Source of the DNA: Glomus cerebriforme
Lineage: Eukaryota > Glomeromycota > Glomeromycetes > Glomerales > Glomeraceae
Direction of reading: 5' to 3'
Length of the DNA stretch: 21,120 nucleotides
Assembly (NCBI GenBank): GCA_003550305.1
Contig: QKYT01000785.1
Coordinates: 21,069-42,188 of the forward strand
A model generated the notes under the pieces. That model did no database searches. It was not told where the DNA came from and saw nothing but the letters and a program-made list of their open reading frames with translations. A program made the translations under genes and the position numbers. How positions within the stretch are numbered: the first letter of the stretch is position 1; each line of letters begins with the position of its first letter. This document shows, piece after piece, positions 1 to 8,963 of this stretch.

Positions 1-323
1 GAACTTACTATCAAATTTTTACTCAAATGAATATAAATAAACTCCATACCATTTTTAATCCTCCAAAGTTTTTAATTCAAATTGTTTTTTGAATAAATTT
101 CTAATTATCAACATAGTAAACAGTAATTAAAATTTAATTAAATTTTTGTAATTATATTCCAATTGGCATAACATACCTATTTCTGTTATCACCACTGTAA
201 AAAATTTGAACGTAAGAAAAAGATCTGCACTAATTCTGTAATATTATCTCAAAAATTTGATCTAATCAGCTAAATGGCGGCCTGAATTAAAGTTTTATCA
301 CTGTTATTTTAGTCGTTCAGTTT

Positions 324-520
324 CATAATTTCCTCTTTTAGTTATGATAAGAAAAGTATTTTTCTTAATTCACATTCTTTCTATCTATTAGTTACATAAT
401 TTTCTCTTTTAGTTATGATAAGAAAAGTCTTTTTCTTAATTCATGTTCTCCCTATCTATTAGTTGCATAATTTCCTCTTTTAGTTATGATAAGAAAAGCT
501 ATTTCTTAATTCACATCCTT
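324..520. repeat. 71-bp tandem repeat, about 2.8 copies
   Basis: Three copies start at 324, 395 and 466, exactly 71 bp apart. Each opens with cataatttcctcttttag, continues with ttatgataagaaaag and ends with a ttcttaattcac-like stretch. The third copy is cut short near 520. No open reading frame runs through the copies, so this looks like a non-coding minisatellite. Confidence 0.85.
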
Positions 521-529
521 CTGCATCTG

Positions 530-780
530 CATTTTTTTATTTTAAAAAACTCTTCATAAATTCACGTTCTCTCACATTGGTTTTTTCATTCACATACACA
601 TTTTTATTTTTAAAAAAATGCTTCATAAATTCACATCCTATCATATTGGGTTTTTCATTCACATACACATTTTATTTTTAAAAAACGCTTCATAAATTCA
701 CATCCTCACATTTTTATAATTAGTTTTTTCATTCTTAAATTCTTATTTTTAAAAAAAACCACTTCATAAATTCATGTTCT
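530..780. repeat. Degenerate 67-74-bp tandem repeat, four copies
   Basis: The core cttcataaattcac (last copy ttcatg) recurs at 552, 621, 688 and 762, spaced 69, 67 and 74 bp. Each core is preceded by a tttttatttttaaaaaa block and usually followed by a ttttttcattcacatacac block. The aattcac motif is shared with the 71-bp array just upstream, so the two arrays may have a common origin. It seems non-coding. Confidence 0.8.
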
Positions 781-840
781 CTTATGTCTTCTCATGTCCT
801 CTCACATTCTCCCTTTTCGTTTTTATATAAATTTTTTCAA

Positions 841-975
841 ATGGATGCAAAAATAATTAGCGAATTAAAAGAAATACATGAAATAACAGTCAAAGCGCAC
901 AAAGAAGTGCTAAATAACATTCATAATAAAACATGCAATATGATAGAAGATGGTACAGTCAGACAGATAATTTGA
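841..975 (+). CDS. Doubtful small ORF, hypothetical 44-residue protein
   Basis: I do not recognise this product. An ATG at 841 opens 44 codons reading MDAKIISELKEIHEITV at the start and ending at TGA. An upstream in-frame ATG at 784 would add 19 residues, but these lie in the tail of the tandem-repeat array and are unlikely to be real. The peptide is lysine- and glutamate-rich and probably helical, with no signal peptide, membrane segment or known motif. A TATATAAA stretch at 823-830 sits only about 11 bases before the ATG, which is very close for a promoter. It may be a chance ORF or one exon of something longer. Confidence 0.2.
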   Translation: MDAKIISELKEIHEITVKAHKEVLNNIHNKTCNMIEDGTVRQII

Positions 976-1076
976 CATTTTGGCATAACCTGTTACACAT
1001 TTCAGACGTGCATGAAGAAAGATCTGATTGAATGTTTAATTGGTGTATTATCTTATAATAATTGATATTGAACATG

Positions 1077-1845
1077 TCAGAAGTCATAAAAACTGCAAGC
1101 ACCTATACTGTCGCAATTGTGTGAACCTTTTTTAGCTAAAAGATCAGCCTCTTCATTGTGGTAATTATCAGCATGACCTTTGACTTTTTCCAGTTGGAGG
1201 GATAAATGTTTATCTTCTATTAAATAAATAATAGAAAGAATAAATGATCTATTAGTACATTTAAATAATTTTCTACAATTAATAAAACCTAAATCTAAAA
1301 ATGTCTGAATGCCATCTATAGCTACTTGACTATCTGAATAAATTGTTAAAGAAAAGTCTGAAGGAATAATTAAAATAACTGTAAAAATTGCACATAATTT
1401 AGTACGAGTTGAGAAAGGCCAATCAGATAAGCTATAACAAAAGTTGATTGAGTGATTTTTGCTATTAATCCATCCAGAGCCCATGTGTACTTTTTCATTC
1501 AAGTGCAATAGTAAACCATCTGTATAAATGTAAAAATGCGTAGCAGCAGTATCTCTATTAGCAACCAACAAATTAACTAAATTTTCTTGGACCCTGTGAT
1601 CCTGGATAAATTTTCTAATAAGCATCACATTGTAAAATGGACAAATAGGAAGGAAATGGAAGGAGTATCATCAGCGATGGCAATATCATGCCATTCTTAT
1701 ATAATCATTTCTTGCTGATGGTAATAAAGTTCTGAGGAAAAGTAATCCAACGAGAAAGAACTATCCCATGGGATCTTTTTGATATGATCAAGGCAGTTGA
1801 GATTAGATATAGGAAGGAGTAGAGTGCATCCTTGAGATGTGATAT
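1077..1845 (-). pseudogene. Broken RNase H domain of a non-LTR-type retrotransposon
   Basis: An uninterrupted frame at 1077-1628 encodes an RNase H fold with recognisable blocks: YTDG (first catalytic Asp), STRTKLCAI, IYSDSQVAIDG (Asp) and KVKGH followed by NEEADLLAKKG (His and final Asp). The second block normally carries the catalytic glutamate, as in STRAELLAI. Here the codon is AAA, so it is Lys. The homology continues upstream to about 1845 in another frame (IPWDSSFSLDYFSSELYYHQ, then ADDTPSISFL), interrupted by a TAA and joined by a frameshift near 1628. The open part has only a GTG at its start, so no usable start codon exists. In RNase H families this domain cuts RNA in RNA-DNA hybrids during reverse transcription. 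The matching reverse transcriptase is absent. I regard it as a dead fragment. Confidence 0.8.
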
Positions 1846-2057
1846 TATATTAATACAATATTTATTTTTTATATAATATACTATGTATAAGGTTATTATA
1901 ATATATCAATTTTAGTAATATGTAATAAAGTAGTTTTACAATGTTTATTAAAATCATGTTCAGTTATTTTTGTCATATTTAATTATATAATAAAATTTGA
2001 TTTTTTTTAAAAAAAAAATTTTAAAAAAAAATACTAAAAAATTTAATAAAAATATTT

Positions 2058-2850
2058 TTACCAACATGTATAACTACCCTTTGCAATTATAACATCCTAT
2101 ATCCTTTGTGACATTGACTCTATTAATTTGGTACATGTTTCTAATGCCATTTCATTTCAAATTTGAGAAATATACTCCAATAACACATCTTTTCCTCTAA
2201 TAGTAATATTTAATGCCATGAGTTGACAGTCAATATCATTTTAGAGATGTTCAATCAGATTCAAATCTGGCGACTGTGCCGGCCATGGTAAAACTTCAAC
2301 ATGATTATTCTCAAACCACTTTTTGGTTAGTATAGTAGTATGTTTTGGATCATTATTCTGTTGAAAGATAACGTCCAAAATATTTAACTCATAGTACTGC
2401 AAAGTCTCCATAAAGTTCTCACTTAGTATTTTGCGATAAAGTTCAGCATCAAGCCCTCCATCAATCTTACATAAGAAACCTACATCACGAGAGGTAAAGC
2501 AACCCCATATGAAAATACTGCCACCTCCAAACTTCACTGTGGGTTTAACATGAGTATCTCTAAGCAGTTCCCCTTGCCTCTTCCAGCAGTATTGATGTCC
2601 ATCTGAACTGAATATTTGGAATTTAGACTTGTCAGACCAAACTACCTTACTCCAATTGTTTATTATCCAATCTTTAAATCTCTTAGCGAATTTGAGATGA
2701 CTTTCACAATGTTTTTTGGATAAAAGTGGCTTCTTGCATTTTACCCTAGCCATTAAACTATTTCTTTTCAATGCTCTACATACAGTGTTAGAGCAGACAT
2801 TGATTTCATCATGAATTTGTAAGTTTTTTTCTTGACATAGTCTTGAACTT
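2058..2850 (-). pseudogene. Tc1/mariner transposase pseudogene, 5'-truncated
   Basis: One frame runs from about 2850 to the native-looking stop at 2058-2060 without any frameshift. It matches the Tc1 family: ALKRNSLMARVKCKKPLLSKKH (second helix-turn-helix and linker), VVWSDKSKF (first catalytic Asp), FGGGSIFIWGCF, FQQNNDPKHT and SPDLNLIEHL. The normal second catalytic Asp in FQQDNDPKHT is Asn here (codon AAT). Three premature stops follow: TAA after EHL at 2241, TGA after SQI, and TAG after SQRI, each where the family usually has Trp, Trp and Gln. Family members have about 340 residues; about 264 codons remain, lacking the first DNA-binding helices. I could not find convincing terminal inverted repeats. 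The element cannot encode an active enzyme. Confidence 0.88.
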
Positions 2851-3560
2851 TAAATATAATATATATTTTTCATAAAAGCTTAATTTGTTTAATAAGCTTT
2901 CAAATGACAAATATTGACTAGTGATGTTGGAAAAAAACTAAAAATATTGACCAGAAAATAGATTGAAATTTATAAAAAACATGATGTTTCATACTGTAGT
3001 AATAAGTGTATTTGGTGAATGCATTTGGTGTGTGATTGTAAATCAAACTCCTACTTGTTTTACTTTCTAAATGTGAGTTCATTATTTTAATTGGAATCTA
3101 AAGCATCCAATATGATTTTTTTTAACTTCTGTTTTTTTCTGCAAAATTCAACTCACATTTAATTCATTTGGGCCACTATTAATGTAGGAATTTTATTTGG
3201 ATTCCCATTTTAAAGCTATAACTTTTCTTGACTAATTCTACAATTTGCTATAAAGAAGTTATTTACTTAATGCATCAGAAGTTTATTTGAGGAATTATGA
3301 GATTTTCTCTGAATTTTTTTAGTGTTGTTTGCAATTGATTAACCAGTTTTCAGTGCGGATTTATCATACTGAAAAATTTTAAGTCTTATAATACATAGTG
3401 AATATAAAAAATTGTAAGGTGCGATAAATTGAAGTATTTTTAAATGGTTCATACAAAAAACAAGATGATAGTCCTCCTGATCAATACCATATTCTTTTGG
3501 ATTGATATTTATATCCTCATATATCATGCTTGCTTATTATTAATATCTAAAGTTATACTC
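2851..3560. other. AT-rich spacer without a convincing gene
   Basis: No supported gene. A short inverted repeat, aaagctta and taagcttt, lies near 2877-2902 just beyond the truncated transposase. A 62-codon minus-strand frame at 3339-3527 begins MIYEDININPKEYGID and might belong to the relic described at 3575-4140, but it is not recognisable. Confidence 0.5.
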
Positions 3561-3574
3561 TTAGATGAATGAAT

Positions 3575-4140
3575 TTCACTAATTGTCACTGCTAAGATAT
3601 GTAATAATTCTTGGTAGAGCTCCTAATGGGTCAAGTCGAATTCTAAGCCATTTTTCAATTTATTCTGATTCCATTTCTTCAATGTTTTTACCTGTGAAAA
3701 TTATGGTTAATTCAGGTTTAATGCAACATATTGAAGTATAATACATCCTAAATATCAGGTATTTTGTATGACCTGACCCGAACCTCTCAGATTAGGTTAT
3801 GTTCTAATTACATGATTGTTCTAACATCTATCCATCCATTGCCATCCTTCTTCATCTCCTATGATTTTATAATTATAATAATCCTTTTCTTCATCTATAA
3901 TAATAGCAATGAGTAAAGAAATAATATTTAATTCAATCTAATACATCTAGCATAGGTGATAACCTGCAATCTATTTTCATATCCGTTCAGTAATTTTAAA
4001 ATATCATTTCAAACAGTATCTGCTGAAGGAATTTCAATGTTTGCATTACAATATTAAAATATGTTCTAATATTTCATCTATTTTAGAATCTTCCATTTCT
4101 TCAACTTTTTTTTACTGTTTTTTCCACTTCTTTTTTTCTT
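3575..4140 (-). pseudogene. Unidentified coding relic, minus strand
   Basis: I do not recognise the family. Several short minus-strand stretches look protein-like rather than random. At about 3580-3692 the frame reads IEEMESE, a TAA, then IEKWLRIRLDPLGALPRII with TYLSSDN. At about 3815-3905 it reads IIDEEKDYYNYKIIGDEEGW with QWMDRC. At about 4070-4130 it reads KVEEMEDSKIDEILEHI. They are acidic, use ordinary codons and are richer in G and C than the flanks, but stops and frame changes separate them. This could be a decayed gene or exons of an unannotated one. Without transcript data I cannot tell which, and no function is proposed. Confidence 0.3.
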
Positions 4141-4360
4141 CCTTTCAATGTGAAATAAAATGAACCAAATATTTATTATTTTGTTTAAATTTTGAAATTT
4201 CTTTATTACTATAAGGTTAAATCATATAAACTTTGATTTAATAGTAAGTATTAAATGGTAATTTCCTTTAAGCTTGACTTTGTTTTAGTTTATTCTTTAA
4301 AATTGATTTTTTTTTTATTTTGTTTTCTAGTAAATATTTATAATATATCAAAAGAGATTT

Positions 4361-4549
4361 ATGTTTGATAATTTAGAAACAAATTTGAAACTTATTAAAA
4401 AATATTCTTTTCTTATCTGCTTTGTATGCCTAACTGTCATGATGTTCCCTGCATCAGAAAATAATCTTTCACTTGCAGCTGATGTAGCCAGTATTTTTTC
4501 ACTAATTGCGATAAAATTGGGATACAGTATACAGTATACTTCTGATTAG
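4361..4549 (+). CDS. Doubtful small ORF, hypothetical 62-residue protein
   Basis: This frame starts at an ATG preceded by AT-rich sequence and encodes MFDNLETNLKLIKKYSFLI followed by a hydrophobic stretch (about residues 17-28) and a second mildly hydrophobic one (about residues 37-52). It matches no family I know. A pyrimidine-rich run ending in ttctag lies just upstream, so it could be a downstream exon as easily as a single gene. No neighbour supports a role. It may be noise. Confidence 0.2.
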   Translation: MFDNLETNLKLIKKYSFLICFVCLTVMMFPASENNLSLAADVASIFSLIAIKLGYSIQYTSD

Positions 4550-5160
4550 AAGGAAATACAAATGAGATGTCTTGTGTGCTTCGATGTTAAGCTAAAAGCT
4601 AAAAAAAAAATTAATTTAAAATTTAATTTCAAATAAATTAATAATTAAAATTAAAAACCTACAGGTGAAGATATATTTTTTTCATACCTTTTCAGATTTT
4701 CTAAATTGCTTTAAAAAATTGACGTGTTTCTCCAAAATATAAATCGTTGAATTTTATTCCTTTAGTAAATTTACATGTTAGAGATGTACATTTATTTTTT
4801 CTTTAGTAAAATTTTGAACCCTCTCATAATATTTGTATCAGAATCCAAAGAATTTGAAATCTGGAATTAATTCTTTTAATCTTATTGATAATAACAGAAT
4901 ATTTATCTATTACATTATGAAAGTATCTAGCATGTCTGAACTTTTATGAGTCTGCATATTTGCATCTGTCTCTAAAATTATATGACACACTTTGACTGGT
5001 ATCACATTTCTTGACTTATTCTTTTTTAATATTCTTTTCATTTATAAAAATTTATATAATATCATTATGGATTGTATCTGCTGATGATACATTGACTTCA
5101 GAATTCACAAACAAACGAGCAAATTTTAATTCCAAAACTTTCTTGCTAAACTGTTGCAAA
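4550..5160. other. AT-rich spacer, nothing recognised
   Basis: I see no gene, RNA or repeat of note here. The open plus-strand frame that begins at 5011 is dominated by Phe, Ile, Leu and Lys codons, as expected by chance in this composition. Confidence 0.5.
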
Positions 5161-5169
5161 TTATATATG

Positions 5170-5300
5170 ATGTTATTTATTATCCATTCTCCGATAAAAG
5201 GGCCTTATTATTATCTGACAGGTCCGAAGAGGAAGGTTCGGTCTGTAACTTCTCAGGCAATTTACGAGCTCACCATTGCAATGCTGATTGCCTTGATCTC
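5170..5300 (-). pseudogene. Short G+C-richer island, possible coding relic
   Basis: On the minus strand two adjacent frames give protein-like text: EIKAISIAMVSS followed by a stop, and in the next frame ARKLPEKLQTEPSSSDLSDN then NKALLSENG and a stop. A single frameshift near the gagctcgtaa sequence would join them. The island has a clearly higher G+C content than the surrounding DNA. I do not recognise the family, and longer frames on either strand over the same bases look like shadows. Treat it as a possible gene fragment only. Confidence 0.2.
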
Positions 5301-5309
5301 TTTTTTTGA

Positions 5310-5840
5310 AAAAAATTATTTCAACAGTAGTGAATGGCCTTACTATAAGAAAATTTTTTATCCAAACAAAATGAAAAGTGAATATTTTCCCAAAAAAAAC
5401 CACTGATTCTAAGGAAAAAAGGAAAAAGGACAGATGGATTTTGAGTATAATCTTGGCATATCTTAAACATTTTAATAGACACAACCCTGACTTTTATTAG
5501 ACTAGTTGAATCTGGTCTATTTGTATTCTGACTTTCAGTAAGCAAAAACTAATTATTTTAATTAGCTTCACAAGAATTCTTAGTGGAATTGAAATTTCCT
5601 TAGAGAGGATAATAAAATACATCTATCTTCAATGACTGTATGCACTTTCTTTTTCAAGTAGTTTTTTCTGACATGTTGCTAAATATAGTTCACGAGTTTG
5701 ATCCATATTTAACGAATGCATGTTAAAGTAATAAAGACAAGTTGGTTCATTTTCTCAAAAAAAAAAAGCATATTTATACAAAATCATGTTTTACCTCATG
5801 ATAGATAGCTTTATTTCCATAAATGAAGAAATAAGGATTC
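5310..5840. other. AT-rich spacer, nothing recognised
   Basis: Short overlapping frames occur on both strands, but none shows a motif, a plausible start context or a bias suggesting a gene. An adenine run lies at about 5757-5768. Confidence 0.45.
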
Positions 5841-5847
5841 TCATTAA

Positions 5848-6027
5848 AATGGGATCAAAAAATTGAAAAAATAAATGATGTGAGTGAAGGAAAAAAAATT
5901 AAGGAAGCTGTGGCAAAGAAAATATTGTGAGAGACAGTAACAGTGGCTTCTATAGGTTTGTCAGGTTCTTTTATAACTATTTCTTGGTTTGTTTTTGTCT
6001 TAGGAGTGTGGATAGAGATTTAATTTG
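5848..6027 (+). pseudogene. Unidentified coding relic with a membrane-like segment
   Basis: A plus-strand frame reads FSLKWDQKIEKINDVSEGKK, then IKEAVAKKIL, a TGA, and ETVTVASIGLSGSFITISW followed by FVFVLGVWIEI and a stop. The first half is charged and helical. The second half is a plausible single membrane span of about 20 residues. There is no start codon, since an in-frame TAA precedes it closely. The minus strand is also open over much of the same bases (TPKTKTNQEIVIKEPDKPIE), so the coding strand is not certain. I do not recognise the family. It may be an exon or the remnant of a lost gene. Confidence 0.3.
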
Positions 6028-6029
6028 TT

Positions 6030-6600
6030 CTGGTCCAAAAATGGATCAGGATCGAATTAATTTATATGTACATAATTCGAATGATTATCAAAAGATTTCT
6101 TATTGAAATAGTTTTATATCCTAGATGGTTGTAACAGTAAAAGATTTCTATGCTATTAATATGAAACAGAATCATTAATTGTGTAATCTGTGACATTTAA
6201 ATATTATTGAATGCTTAGCGTTTTGAAAATCTTACTAAAATGACAGCACAGCAAAATAATACCCGGTGTCACAAATAAATAAATCAAAGCCAAAAATATT
6301 GGCTGTGCAAAAAAGCCAAGGCCACAGCTATGACCACGGCCACGAATTCCACATGTAAATTATGACTCACAATTACGTATGTAAAAAAATGTCAGATATT
6401 TTGATCAATATATGATATTAATGATTCTCTTTCACAATAAGAAAAAAACAATTAATTTATGAATCAATTTAGCAAGATAAGCATTAGTACCTGATAGGGT
6501 TTGATAAAGGAACAAATATTAATTTCTACTCATTTATTATTAAATGAAAAAAAAATCATAATATAATACTTATGAAGTTGGTATAGGGTTATTTCACTTT
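6030..6600. other. AT-rich spacer with a small G+C-rich patch
   Basis: No gene is supported. At about 6290-6350 there is a G+C-rich, imperfectly repetitive patch (gccaaggccacagc and gaccacggccacg) inside otherwise AT-rich DNA. It would read as Lys-Ala-Thr-like text and may be a remnant of a repeat. Confidence 0.45.
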
Positions 6601-6609
6601 AATTTCAAC

Positions 6610-7910
6610 ATCAACATTTTAATTAAATTTATAGTTAAAACCAACATACTTAAATATGAATTATATACTGTTATTGGAGAAATAGATGGAGCTGGATTTT
6701 CAATGACATATTTTTTTTTAGTAAGCAATGCAAAAAAAATGGACTTAGAACAATTAAAACGCTTAATTTTGCTAATTTCTTAAATCCTAAATTAAAACAA
6801 ATTTGAATATTTTCTTATTGATAACAGATCAATATATTTTAAAAAAATTATCAGATAATGAACCCAAAAAATTTAATCATTATACTTTAATTAATTTTAA
6901 CCAACAATATTATTTACAGTTAGATAATAGATTCTTTCATTTATATCATCAAAAACCGTCATTTCTTCATATAATTTTATTTTTGTTCTTTATTCAAATA
7001 CTTTTTAAATTATGCAATCATATGGGCTTATTTATGGCTAATTAATATCAAGACAATATGTGGACATCTGAAAAATCTGGGGTTGAAACACAGTATTTAC
7101 AGAATCCTATTGGAAATTTATCAAGCTTATTTACAAAATTCTTTCGCCCTAGGCTTTGGGCTAGCGGCTTACATTATAATTACTCATTTTTATTCCCATA
7201 AAATATCTTATGGTAAACAGGAACCTTCTATTCCAAACATAATTGGAGAAATTACCAGTTATCTGATTGATTCAGAAAAACAGATATGTAATTGCCCATA
7301 TTTTCTAACGAATCGATTTTTTATTTGTAAACATTTGATTTACACCGGGAAAGAAAATATATGTTCCAAACTTTTCAATAGTTTTACTTCTATACTTTAT
7401 TGTTATATTAAATATAAATTATGGCATTCACCACAGAAAGTACCTCAAATGACGATACTATAATGAACGCATTCTTCACGTAATATACTGTAACCATGTT
7501 AGCGTACAATGTTAAGAAGTTTATCCTTTACTTGGAATGAATGTTAATTGTTATTGTGATTCACTTCTAACCAACATAATATAGATAAACTACAACTGGA
7601 ATTACAATTACTATTAGTGTTTCTAATTGTTCAGGTATAAATCAATATTTTCATTTAAAAATAATAAATTACAATAATTAATTAGATAATTTACAGGAAG
7701 AATTAATGAAACTTTTTATTGAAAGGCGCTGCAAATTGTTTAGGAACAACATGTAATATCAAATATAGAGGAGCAAACTTTATTTATTAATAACAGCGTT
7801 AGGTGTTAGAAAGATGATTGATAATATTAATAGATACGAAAATAGAATCAATAATCCAAAAGCTATAATAATAATGTTATGTCTTATGAGTAAATTTATA
7901 TAGTTAATAC
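6610..7910 (+). pseudogene. MULE-type transposase pseudogene with SWIM zinc finger
   Basis: Fragments in order match a Mutator-like (MULE/FAR1-type) transposase, but in different frames. At about 6640-6780 the text is VKTNILKYELYTVIGEIDGA, GFSMTYFFLV, the block around the first catalytic Asp, ending at TAA. At 6803 onward comes NIFLLITDQYI, the usual FFLTDKD region. At about 7060-7200 one frame gives NLSSLFTKFFRPRLWASG, like the HRFNRPRLDL block. At 7083-7463 the other frame ends with QICNCPYFLTNRFFICKHL, a C-x-C-x(n)-C-x-H SWIM zinc finger. Further C-terminal text (DNLQEELMKLFIERRC, later KMIDNINRYENRINNPK) runs to about 7910. Several stops and frame changes make it inactive. I identified no terminal repeats. 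The element would have cut and pasted itself. Confidence 0.72.
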
Positions 7911-8963
7911 TTCACTTAGAATGTTTATAATCTTTTTATTCTCTATCTATAAAAAAAAATATGTAATAAATAAAAAAATATGACATTCTCTCAAAAAATA
8001 ACTAAATAAATTTTTCTTATTCCTATATTTCAAGTTTAAATAAAAAGGTGTAAAAAAAAAACTATTACGTGCATTATGTTACACGTCGGTATGATGACAC
8101 AAAATTATGATATGACATGATAGAAAGTGTTAACGTTCCTTTCTTTTTTAGCTTGAACCTTTCTGGACACCTTGGAATGGACCTTGAAACTTGGAAGGTA
8201 ATAAAGGATAAAGGATATTTTTTATTTTGTATTATTCCAGAATGTTAGAATGTTAATAATGTTACTTTTGTTAGAAACAGATTTGATCTGGCATTTTAAA
8301 TTTTGATTATTTTGATTTACTGTAGGTGTTTAAATTATTTAAGAGCCTAGACAAAAAAGGCCATAAGAAGAGTCTCTAAAGCCAACCAACCAAAGAAATT
8401 ATACGAGACTTTTGAGTTTATCAGGGGATGCCAACTAAATCACATAACATAAATACATTATATCACCATGCAACAAATTTTTGTGTCAAGTATTCCTACT
8501 ACTATATCTCTTTAAAAAAGTAAGGACGATCCAACTTAATTATTTGTTTAACGTCCCCCACTGACCTCTATTTTTTAAAAAATTGATATAGTAATATATA
8601 CCCCTCTATTATTGAGAAATTTGAGAAATCTTTTGATGTATTTTATAATTTATTCTTAGTGATCTTACGAGTAATAAATTGTTTTCATTTCATCCTTTTA
8701 ACAACTTTTGTCTTTTGTTTATACGTAATTTTATCTAAAAAGATCATATTTTATTTATTTAGATAATAAAAAAATGTAAAACAAAACAAAAAAAGAACTT
8801 GAATAGACCAATAAAATGATAAATTTTCCAATATTTTTACTAATGGCATTAAATTTTGTTTCTTTGTCCCATCATCAGAATTCTAGGACCAAAACGGTAT
8901 AACAATAACGAAACCTTCATTTTCATGGAAAAATTATCAATATTTTCAATTTTACATATTCCC
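7911..8963. other. Intergenic spacer between MULE relic and first Sel1 gene
   Basis: No gene is visible on either strand. The stretch includes the 3' flank of the minus-strand Sel1 gene. There are A and T runs and short imperfect repeats (ttggaatgg and cttggaagg around 8170-8200), but nothing I can assign. Confidence 0.5.

Noticed and set aside
324..780. CRISPR-like array
   Set aside because: The units are contiguous tandem repeats without unique spacers, in a eukaryotic genome with introns.
5173..5545. Two overlapping minus-strand ORFs and one plus-strand ORF over 5011-5545
   Set aside because: All are dominated by residues expected from AT-rich DNA and overlap one another. One stretch, GELVNCLRSYRPNL, faintly recalls bacterial LacZ alpha, but the similarity is too weak to support vector sequence or homology.
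6290..6350. G+C-rich patch as an RNA gene
   Set aside because: No cloverleaf, box motifs or stable fold could be recognised by eye. It reads as an imperfect simple repeat.
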